64,000 bases of DNA, taken from positions 4,402,001 to 4,466,000 of the forward strand of contig BSYQ01000001.1 of the NCBI GenBank assembly GCA_030272585.1. The letters run 5' to 3'. This stretch comes from Bryopsis sp. KO-2023. Its lineage: Eukaryota > Chlorophyta > Ulvophyceae > Bryopsidales > Bryopsidaceae. Under the pieces are notes generated by a model, which saw only the letters and a program-made list of their open reading frames with translations, searched no databases and was not told where the DNA came from. The stretch's first letter is position 1; every line of letters begins with the position of its first letter. This document shows, one piece after another, positions 34,501-44,990 of the stretch. Position numbers and translations under genes: made by a program.

Positions 34501-37500
34501 AGGTAGGGGAACGATTTTTTTCGCTTCATTCAAAATCAGTCATCATTTGAGTGGAAGGTTTTCTAGCCAGCAGCGGTGAAGTAAGAGTTTCGTGGATTGC
34601 TTGCCAGAATTCGAAGGAATGATATCTGTAGTGATTTATTTTGGTGCTGTGGCGATACACATATATAAATGAGTGGTTGTGTAGGGGCATCTCACCCCGA
34701 GGAGCTCCACCTCCTTCTTTCGCAGATATTGATGATTCGAAGGCTGAAAAAGAATGTTCTATCTGAACTCCCACCCAAGCGCAGACAGGTTTGGAGGTCT
34801 AGATAAAAAAATCCAACTCTTTTTCTCCACAATAACCTAGCATTGATTGCTCCAAAAAAAACGATTCGCTTTGTGAAACGATAATGGACATCAGTAACTG
34901 CTGAGAAAGCGTTCATCAGATTGTGCCATTCGGACTCGAGAAGAGGAAAGAGATTTAAATGAAATGTTTTGAATCGTGGATGCTAGGTGGTCAGGTTGCC
35001 ACGGCCTGCTGCCAGTGATTGGCCTCCAAAAAGCGGGGCAAAAAGAAAAAGGAACGCCACATGCGAATCCGAAACAGACGAATCTGGAGAGGATGAATTC
35101 GAAGGTATGTCCAATGCGGCATCAAAACCTTTAAAAAAACTTTTTTGTTTCCTTTTTTTAAGAAAAGATCATCGTCCACCCATCAAGTCTACGGTGCTGC
35201 TTCTTTTCCGCAAAGTCGAGCAATTGTCTTTCGACATAACAAAGCCTTCAAAAACGATGTCCACCGGAATCTTGGAATGCAGGTGTAGCGTTGAATAATG
35301 TTTTGTTGAAAGAACTGTTTGGACTATGATAGATGACCCATCAACAAGCATGGGAATCGAGCAGAGGACAGGGTTAGCGAAGCTGCCATCTGCTATGGAC
35401 TGGCTGAGGGATGCCATCGGGGTTTCCAAAGATGACAGGTCAACACAACCACCGAAATCTTCTGCATTCGCTTTTCCCTCTTTCATCTACTCCAGAGAAA
35501 TCGATCAAAAATTTGTTTAAAAGAATAATTTGGGGGCAGGAACTGGTGTGATTGATGGCCGGTTCATCTTGTGAGTAAACAGCAACCCGATCGAATTCAG
35601 CATCAGGGGGAAACGTGTCAATCCACGGCCCCCTTCCAAAGCACCATGACGGCTTGAAATTCCACCGTATTTACGTTAAAGAGTTGTATGCATTACAGGG
35701 AATCGGACAGCAAGGATATTTCAAATGAGGGGGGGCCCAAATTCCTCATCTTTGCACATCATCGGTATGATGGGATCCATCTGTAAAGCTTTCTCTTTTG
35801 CTTGTGAATATCCCAACCTGAAAAAATATGAATCAACAAAACATCGAGATTGCACAGGAGGGGACCTGCTTTGCCCAAAACCCTGGAGAGACCTGTCCTA
35901 CAAATCCAGCAATGCATTGTTTCTGCAGGACTGTCATGGCAGCATTGGCGGGGGAGTTGGATGAAATGCTAGGTTGCGATGGCTACGTTCAAGTCGATGG
36001 GGAATGTGATCCAACCGAGCGAATGCTGGCAGTCAGGAATTTCAAGTGCAATCCCAAAGTCAGAGTCGCCCTGCTGTCTGTCACTGCAGCTGGGGTGGGT
36101 CTGGATTTCAGTTCAGCCAGTGCAGTGGTGTTCGTTGAGCTTCCGAGAGAGGTTTCCCTGGTCAAGCAAGCGGAGGACAGGGCTCACCGAAAAGGCCAAT
36201 CGAATTCGGTGAATGTCTACTTTCTTTGTGCAAAGGGGACCATGGATGATTCCAGGTGGCAGAATTTAGGTCGGAGCTTGGAAAACATCTCGATGGTGCA
36301 CGATGGAAAAGAAAGGGGAGAAGAAACGGCCAGAACGAAATGGGGAAGTGAGGCTGCCACTCTCAGTCAAGGTTTGAATGGGGCGGGGATCCACATCGAT
36401 GAAGTGGTGGAGCTGGAAGAATTTGCCAAGCTTGAAACTGAGCGAGTACAGCGTCGAAATGGAGACAAGGGCATTTGTGTCGATAGTCCTGCTGGCCATG
36501 CTGCGAATTGTGGTGTGGGGACTGACATGGATGAGGATTCAACGGCGCCCCAAGACAGACCTCGAAACGCTCCATCAGGATCGAGGAAAGCTGCTGCAAG
36601 GGGCATGCAGGAGTTCTGTTTCGAAGTCAGCAAGCACACATCTAGAGTCCACGTGCATTACGGAGAAGGGGGAGCCTGCCCCATGGGGATCAATTTCCCT
36701 ATTGAGAGCTTGCTGGTCGAAATGTCGCCGCAGCTGGAGGAGTTGAAGAAACGCATGGTTGAAATCGAACCTGGTGTTGGTGAAATCGTGAAATTTGTGG
36801 GGCCCTTTGGGCTTGTGAGCATAAATCTGGGTGCGATGCCAAGAGGATCGACCAACTGGGCAGCAGAAATGATAGCGTCCAGCCAAGAGTTTGGCAGGGA
36901 ATGGAACGAGATTCGTTCCGTGTACAAAAACAAACTTCATGGCAAGGTATGCAGGCTGTCGGTGCTGGACATACGCAATAGGGTTCATGTGGTGGGAAGG
37001 CTGTGGTTGGTTCCTTACACTACATCTTTGTTTTGTTTTTGAATCTCTGCCAGGTTCTAGCACTGCCATTGGATGCTGCGATCGACGAAGTATCTGCTGA
37101 TGGAGCCAAGTTCAACATAAATCGATACTTTGATATCAATCATGTTCAGCTTCCTGAGGGGGTGTCCTTGAGATCCATCCAGGTCTATTTCCCTGGCGAA
37201 ATCAATCCAAGAACTCAAAAGCAGCCGATCCGATCTAACCCATTAACCCAACTCTGCATGCACTGTTTCGCTGCTCTGCGAATCCCCCTGGATCGAATGG
37301 CAAATGGAGTCTTCCGTAGCAGGGGGGGGTTGTTTTGTTCTGGTGCATGCGAACGTGGCTATCAAATGAAAACGCAGGGAGGCTCCATGCGCAGAGAGTT
37401 GTTCCGCCTGGAAAGGGGGGTGTGTCAGATGTGTGGGGTGAATTGCCATGAACTCGTCAGACGTCTGCGCAACATAAGTGAGTTCAATGAAGCCCATCAA

Positions 37501-38088
37501 TGGAAAGAATACTGATCGATCAGTCGCTTTCAATCATTATCATGCATCCTATTTTTTTGAAACAGTTTTTTTTCGAAAAAAATTGACCCTTCCATCCAAA
37601 TCAGCCCACCTGTTTGGCTTTCAAAACTGCATATCTTGAGCAGTTGCTCCTCAGCTCTGGGGGAAAAATACCTGTTTCAACAGGCAGATGCACAAAACAT
37701 CTGCAGAAGAAAGTGCCAGTCCTCCCTTTACCGAGAAGTTGTGTTTGATATTTTTTTGGCCGTCTGTCCAGGGGTTCATTCGAAAGGGTGGAGGGCAAAA
37801 CGAGAATCAATCGTGAAAGCGAACGCACCCAAGATTGCTGGCCATGGATACAAAAAGCTATTCGACAGACTCGTCAGTCAAGCCTTGGATGGCTATGCCT
37901 GGCATGCAGATCACATCATCCCTGTGTACAGAGGGGGGGGACAATGCGGCATCGAGAATCTTCGGACCCTTTGCGTCGCATGTCATGCAGGTGGTTCTAC
38001 AAAAGAAAATGTACCATCTTCAAAAGAAAATATGCCACACACGGTGGAGGTTGCTATGTCCTGCAGTGATTCAATGTTTTCGTGCTCC

Positions 38089-38120
<32 letters not shown>

Positions 38121-38882
38121 AAACGGAAAGAATGGAATATTTTAGGATGGATGTATTTTCGTTGAAGTGGAATTGGGGTTCTTTTACATCTCTTTTTTCT
38201 CGTTGAATATCTTTTGGATGCCATCAGATGTGACGAAGCAACAAGCAAAGGATCGAAAAGCAGAAAGAGACATGGAGAAGCTGAGTTCAGCAAATCCACT
38301 GGTGCTGGACCCCATCGTCAATCACCAGCATGGAAAAACCAATATCACAACAGAAACTTCCCTTCCAAAACGTCGGCCCAAGAAGCCAAGGGCCAAACTG
38401 AAAAGTGTGTTTGGACCAAGGTGAGCGATATTTCGATGGATGCTAGTAACCAACTAAAAAGATATTTCTTAGCAGTGTGATTGGCAACTCTAAAGAAATG
38501 TACAGCTTTGGTTTGGGTTGCTTATACTGAAGTTTTGCTCCACAGGCCAGGGCTGAACACATCAATCACGAGTCTGACCAACAATTTTCCAGCTGAAAGC
38601 GTGGACGATCTTTTGACCTCATCCTTACATATGGAGACAACCACCCCAAACCGGGCAGGGAATGCTGAGGCTCTGCCACCCAACCAGACAATTTATTCCG
38701 TCGCTGGCTGTGATGATCTGACCAGCCCAAAGCTGTTGGCATTTATCAGAAAGAGGCAGAGAAGTCCCTTGGTCAGTAGAGGTCACCTGAAAGGAGTTGA
38801 GCCTGGCCAACCCAATTCTGTTTTCTCAGAAGCCATGCTTAAAGTGGGTGGCATGGAAGTGCCCCCTGAAAGTCCTTCGTAG
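31510..38882 (+). CDS. ZRANB3: ZRANB3-like SNF2 annealing helicase with C-terminal HNH nuclease
   Basis: Seventeen exons keep phase across 7.4 kb, about 1,420 residues (human ZRANB3 is 1,079). Such proteins remodel stalled replication forks and anneal ssDNA. Order: a short helical start ([17 protein letters not shown]); a basic Gly/Ser-rich stretch; a zinc cluster at about 110-145 ([14 protein letters not shown], then [12 protein letters not shown]) resembling topoisomerase-type C4 zinc ribbons; then SNF2 motifs ADEMGVGKT (I), VVDESH (II), LLTGTP (III), [32 protein letters not shown] and [11 protein letters not shown] (VI). The C-terminal half has [21 protein letters not shown] and the HNH core [14 protein letters not shown]...LCVACH. 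DESH and this HNH mark ZRANB3 rather than SMARCAL1. I see no NZF finger. One intermediate exon between 35104 and 35333 may be missing. The acidic/basic tail is unconserved. Confidence 0.93.
37991..38227 (+). repeat. Poly(C)-poly(A) tract inside a ZRANB3-like intron
   Basis: About 22 C residues (roughly 38089-38110) are followed directly by about 14 A residues, inside an intron whose exons join in frame. It is one of the longest C runs in the window. Confidence 0.8.
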
Positions 38883-40529
38883 TGTTGGTGAGGTTTTGTT
38901 CTGAGGGGTGGGAAGGTAGTATAGCTAGAAATATATAGTAGTTGATCAGTTGGTTTGTTAGATTAGTGAACTCATTTTGGTGGAGGGCGAAAGAAAGGGA
39001 ATCAAGAAATCAAGGAGAGTTCTAAGGGGGCTCTCAGTAGTGCGGTTGAGTTTTGTAGAGGGGAATCTTTGTTCTCTTAAGTATCTGAGTAGCTGGTCCA
39101 GTCTTGCTTTGCCATCCAGAGAACAACAAATATGGATTCCATGAATTCCTTCCCAGACGAACAAGGATTCAGTGATAGCATGATCTGCTGTTTCTGATTG
39201 CCCAAGAAACGAAGTGTCAGGTAATGGATCAATTTGATCGAAATCATGTGGCGTTTGGCGTGCTTGACAGAAACTGGAGGAAGCATATAACGGAACTTTG
39301 TGGAACTTTGGACAACTCTTCGTGTAAAAGCGTTTAGTTCACAAGACGAAGGTCTCCTTTCCAGGCGAGACGACCATCACGTTTTATTGAATCACGATGT
39401 ACCAAAAATGGAGGCATGCCACTTGGACGTCAGCAGCCACACAAGAATACGATTTTCCACCTTGTCATACCTCGCCGGAGCCAATGCTCCCATCCATGCC
39501 CGTTCACCCACGCTCCTGTAGCCCACCCCAAGCCAAGCACCCCTTCAACGAACGGCCAGAAACTACTGACCGGGGGGACTTAAAATACCACAATTACCGT
39601 GCATGCACAGAAACCCGAGGGATGGAGAAGCGTCGTCTCGTCGTGGAACAAACCTCAAAGCCACAAGAGCCGCAAACAAGACGAGTGGGGAACTTTGACG
39701 AAGGACCTCCCTGCGGTGTCTGCACCTTTCGCGGGAATTGACATCCGCCAGTTTGTTATTGTGGTTGATGTGTGTTTCTTGTGTTGTGCTTTTGTTTCCC
39801 TTTCGTTGGTTGTCGGTCTGAAGTCAGTTTTCTGAAACAACGCCTACCAGAGGCAGGTGAAGGAGTTATTCACGCCTTCTCGTTGCCGACTTGATACCAA
39901 TGCGTAAGTGTTTCGGAATGGTGCGTCGTGACGGGTGATAATGGCTGCAGCGCTGCTTCTGGTCGATCCAAACCACAGGCCGTATATTCTGAACCAACGA
40001 CCGCCCAGGCTCTTATTCAACACCATACTATCACACACAGCGTCGAACTTTTTCCACAAAGGCGACGACGACGTCGACAACAATCAAGTTCTCGAGCGAT
40101 GGCAGTATCCCTTCCCTGCTATTGCAGAATAAACACACCCAATATCAAAGATATGTGTCCAAACAAAACCCAGCTTCAAACGAGCACACCAAGTTTTGCC
40201 ACATGCAAAACTTCATACACCACCCCAACAATGCCAAAATATCGCGCTTCTGCCGATTGCACGCAACGCAAGTGCGATTCGGTGGTCCCACAGCATACTG
40301 ACCCTGAGGGGTTGGAACTGCATTGACCCATCCAGAACACACCCACAACATAGTTTCACCACGGTTCAAAAACGTCACATCGACGATTCCAACAGGGTGG
40401 TGAAATTTTTGGCGAGCGTTGTGGGGATTGATAACATGACCTGACAGTGTCAGGCCGACAGACCCACCGTCTTGCAAGAACAAACATTTCAACAGCAGCA
40501 GCCAGCATCTGGCGTAGCGTGCGAACTTC
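38883..40529. other. 1.6-kb region with short unresolved open frames
   Basis: No gene I can defend. On the plus strand 39941-40132 encodes 63 residues (MAAALLLVDPNHRPYILNQ...), and about 39629-39835 could encode a peptide ending in a hydrophobic helix (FVIVVDVCFLCCAFVSLSLVVG). On the minus strand 40083-39844 is also open. The DNA from about 39400 to 40100 is more GC-rich than usual intergenic DNA, so a small gene is likely, but strand and exons are not resolved. Confidence 0.3.
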
Positions 40530-43500
40530 ATGGAGAAATACACCCGCTCGTCAAGTGTCACTGTCAATGGGTTGGTCGTGGAGGAGCTCGTTCAGGTGCC
40601 TCAAATTGACCCATTGACAAGGTCAAAGAAATTCTGGACACAGGAACCCAATATCATTGTTTGTCTAAATCTGAACACCAGAATATTGATATTTCATGCC
40701 TGTGGTGAAATATCGGCTGAATCGGGTTCAGCGAAACTCACCATCTGTTGTTTACATCATCTGGGTCTAGAAATAACAGATGATTTCAACTGTAGGTATT
40801 TTTATCATGCACCCTGTGGTATCCATAGCCATAAATTCTTGCGGAAATTATGCACTCCTCAATAATTTTGCTGCGCTCTGAAAAAAAATGCTGGTTGTGT
40901 ATAGGGAATCGCTGGCTGCAAGAAACTGGAGGTGAGAACCCGACGTTCAATTTTGACCCAAATTTAGGACACAGATCAGTTTAATTCTGCCCATTTAAAA
41001 AAAAAAGCTCAAAACAGTGCATGCAGCTCTTAATCAGTGCTTTGCATTCAACAATAGAAAAATGCTGCAGTTTTTAATTCCTAAAATATCCAAAGATGGG
41101 CAAAACCCATGAATGCTGATTTCAACCTCGAACAGGAAACGGTGAAAAACACCTTCAGATCTCTGCAAGATATTATCAAGGCTCAAGGAAATGCAATCAA
41201 ATCGCTGGAAGGAGTGGTGGCCCTCAAACCCTCCAAGGATGATGTCAGGAGAATTTCCAGAGATTCTGTGGCACCGGAGCGCATCATCGATAAGATAACC
41301 AAGGTGGGCTCAGGCAAATAAATCTGTATTTCAGAGTTCTTCCCATGATTCTGAAAAATCAGGAAAGAGAAAGTTTTTGGTTTCTGTTTTTCGAGGGGTG
41401 GATGAAGCAGTTTCTACCTGAATTTCTTTTGTTGATTTCCTGGTCCACAATTTTTTTTAAAACAAATTCAGCAGGTTAGTTGATTTAAGTGTTTCGGCAT
41501 GATTTCTTGTTCGCAAAGAAAAAAGAAAGGAGTCTGATTGCTGTATTTAGGTCGGGATGTGTGGCGCAGCTCGAGGCGATCGTGGAGAGTGACAGTGGAA
41601 AACGAGATTCGCAATGGGAAGCTCTTAAAGCCGAAATCACGACGAAGTTTCAGCAACAAGCTCGAGAATCTGATGCTCTCAATGCAACTGTGACCTTGCA
41701 AAGCAAAAAACTGAAGGTTTGTGAAAAGAAACAGGGGATTTGGTTAGTACGAATTTCACGTTGGTCAAACTGGAAGCAGATTATGCTATTGGCTTGAAAT
41801 ATGTGTGGTTTATTTTTGATACTGGTGTTATCCAAACACCAGTATAAGTATAAGTATACTTACATATATGGATATGAGCTTTTTTTTGACGAGGTGGATT
41901 TTTTGCAGGAGATGAAAGACAAGCATGATGCTTCAGAAATGGAGCTCAAGGCGACTGTGGAAATTCTGACCAAAAAAGTGAGCCAGTTGCAGGATGAAGT
42001 CCATGAATTGACAAAGAGGCAGTCCTTGGATAAAACCGAATTGGCTGGTTGCCTGGTAAGGCGAGAAAAAACCTCTTTCCCTTCCTTCATGATTTTACCA
42101 CCAGTGCTTTTGGGGATATAAATAAAATCAGAAGAAAAAAAAAATCTGAGAATTAAGAATGCTTAATTCTCTATTTCTACACCAAGGTTGAAAGACCAAC
42201 AGATTCATGCATCATGCAAATAAACAGATTGGTTTGAATGTGTTTAAATATACAGCATAAAAAAACGCTCCTCTCTGTTTGAAGTGAGATCAATGCCCAT
42301 GTGCAGGAAACGCACGAAGCCCTGAAAGAATCCATCAACAAAAAAGCCAATAAATCCCAAATGCAGAGCACATTGGAAGACATGGAGCGTTACATCAAGG
42401 ATGTCAGTCATCGAACCGAAGAGAAAATGTATCTGTTGGACAAGAAGTGCAGCAGCGTCGCCGATAAGATCAACGGGCAAGCAGAAATGATCGAAAAAGC
42501 TTTAAAGGGGACCAGGTGATCATCTTTCATGGGGCTCCTTTTCCAACCCCAAACTCACCTAAATTTCCGGCTAGTAAAGAAAACCCCCACTGTATCTTTT
42601 CCTTCATCATCAAATATAGTGCACCCCCCCCTCCTCCCCACCTTTTCAAACCACGTACATTTGTTCAATCTGTACGGCATTTTCTTTCCTTCCCACTGTT
42701 GATTATCAAAAAGTTGGGTTGCTTTTTGTCTGGATAAACAAAATCCTATTTTTTATATGTACTTTTTTTACATGATCGAAATTCACAGGCATGGGTGCAA
42801 GTCTCGAATGGATGAGATGCTCTCAAAAGTGGAGGCTACAGAAGGGCTGACAACCAACCTCGGCCGTAGAATGAACCAAGTGGAGGGCATCCTTCGAACG
42901 GAAAGAAGCAACGCCGACCAAAGGGAATTCACCACCAAGGAAGAGATGCTGGACATGTTGAAAGCCCATGGAAATCGTGTTGCTGTTGCATTGAATGGGG
43001 TGGCCACGGTGCAAGATCTGGATGGGGTGAAAGAGAAGGTTTTGTCGCTGTTCGATGATGTTTCAGCTGTCAAGAAGGGCCTGGCGGGGAAAGCGGAGAG
43101 ACAGGTCCGCATAGCCATGAATTTAGGTTTTCCTTTCAATACATTATTGATCTCTTCATGGTTTTACACAGTATTGCTACGGATATTTGTCTGTGTGCAT
43201 CTGATCGCCCCTGCCAAAAGAGAAAGAACAGTAATGTTGAGATGAATTTCGTTTTCTTGGGGTTGTGAGGAAAACATCCATGGCTGTTTCTTGCAACATT
43301 TTTTCTCATTCAAGTCTTTGATTAGGCGGTGGAAATTTTGGACTGTGTGCATGGCAAGATTCGTTTTTCTTCTTTTTTTTGGCAGGATGCTGACAAAAAG
43401 CCATACACGTCTGAAGTCAACAAAGTTTTGGAAGAGGTGGGCGATGCATTGGGCGAAACCGCAACCAAGGAAGAAGTCCAATCCACAGCCGAAACCTTGA

Positions 43501-44165
43501 CCAGAGAAGTGGAGCTGTTGTCTGAAAGGATCAACCCGTCTAGTGTTTGGCAATGGAATTGTGGCCGGACGAAGTCAAACGGAGCTGTGTACTGGGATGC
43601 AGAGAGTTTGAATTCGGACCCAGATAACTTTGTGTGGGAAAAAGACAAGGTAACGCATGAATTCTTTCTTGATAGCGCCTGAATCCTTGCTTGATAATGC
43701 ATGAATTCTGTCTCGATACATGGGTCGCCCTATTTGGGGTTGTCTCTGCCCACTGAGAAAAATCTGTCTCCCAGAAAAGGCTGTAATACAAGGAATGGAT
43801 ACGAGCAATGGATTCACTTGGATTTTAATCCATTAAATCTATTCTGGGCATCGATGTCAAATGTCATTTAAGTTCATGTGTGTGTGTGTACTGGGCAGAC
43901 CTTCATAACATGCACCAGAGCAGGATTGTACAAAGTTTCCACCAGTTTCTTTTCGCTGAGGCGGCCAACGATTCAAGTGGTGGTCAATGGGAAGAGCTTG
44001 CTGACCTCACCGCCTTCAACGAGGACATCCAACAACAACAGTGCTGTTCTGGTCGGAGCAACTTGCGAGGATTTCTTGTCGATCCCAGAACGATCGAGGG
44101 TTTCAGTTAAACTTCAGGGAGATGATAGGGGCGAGGGTTTTTTGGCTTTGAAATGGATAGCTTGA
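40530..44165 (+). CDS. Coiled-coil protein with C-terminal C1q/TNF-like domain
   Basis: Nine exons: 40530-40595, 40905-40931, 41136-41303, 41570-41716, 41909-42055, 42307-42515, 42789-43104, 43386-43649 and 43899-44165, 536 residues. From about residue 30 to 400 it is almost continuous amphipathic helix, rich in Lys/Glu, with segments such as DEVHELTKRQSLDKTEL, STLEDMERYIKDVSHRTEE and DLDGVKEKVLSLFDDVSAV. It then turns into beta-type sequence: WQWNCGRTKSNGAVYWDAE, DNFVWEKDK, AGLYKVSTSFFSL, IQVVVNGKSLL, AVLVGATCEDFLSIPERSRVSV and GEGFLALKWIA. The pattern G-x-Y-x-(V/I)-S-x-x-F, paired strands and a final (F/L)xAxxW fits a C1q/TNF jelly roll. No signal peptide, so it is probably cytoplasmic; a trimeric rod with a globular head is inferred. 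No metal or collagen repeats. Confidence 0.85.
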
Positions 44166-44990
44166 GTTTTGGTCAGTTCTGCTTCATCGGATCTTGTGTG
44201 GGTGGCAAAAAGTCTTCTTGTGCTCCTACAAAAGAAAAATCAAATGGCTGCTTAGGGAAGGGCATGCATTTTTGGATGCTATCGTTTTCAGTGACAATGG
44301 GGATTCCTTTGTATTTTTTTTTCTAATTTTCTGGACTCTCCCAGACACCACAATGGGTGGGTATCCGCCTGTCCCTAAAAGTACACAGTAAGCTCCTTGC
44401 TTTTTTTTTTCTATATTGGGGAGAGAACCCTTTCCAGTCGTCCAAGACTTTTTTCCTTTTCGAGGGATTTTTCTCATGTCCGGAAAAGGTGGAGGCACAT
44501 TGGATGTGTGTAAAATCAGGGTTCGACCCCCTGTTGCCCCAATCTTGGATTTTCAAATATTGTATTTGAAATTGCTCACGAATTGCACTTGAATTGAGGA
44601 GGCACATTGGCTGATTCCATGGATTACGCAGAAACTTTTATTAGATCAACTTCTCTGGACTGGACGTGAGGGGAAACACTGACTGGCTAGCAATGTTGAA
44701 TTATACAGCTCCATATTTTTCCGATGCTTCCTTTCAAAATTTCGAGGCACAGAATTTCGGTGAACATCATAGTCTGCACCAGTGGTGGTATTTTCCTTGG
44801 ATCAAGTCAGCCAGCATCAGGTCACAAACCCTGGCCTTGTGTCAGACTTGAATCCCAATCCGTGTGCAGACATTCAAGGAAACAGCTCCAAAACTATAAA
44901 AAGCCTGTCATCATCAGAGGTTTGTTGAGAAACCCAGAGGTCAAATACAAATGTATATCCGTTAATTCCTCCAGCCGGGTTCGTTGATCT
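44166..44990. other. Convergent intergenic region with 13-bp direct repeat
   Basis: This lies between the 3' ends of the coiled-coil/C1q gene and the MECR gene. GGAGGCACATTGG occurs at 44491-44503 and again at 44598-44610. A small hairpin with a TTCGACC loop sits between them at 44517-44533. No coding signal. Confidence 0.5.

Noticed and set aside
44517-44541. tRNA-like T arm followed by an acceptor-like TTGCCCC
   Set aside because: No complementary GGGGCAA, D arm or anticodon arm is found within 100 bp upstream, so it is not a functional tRNA.
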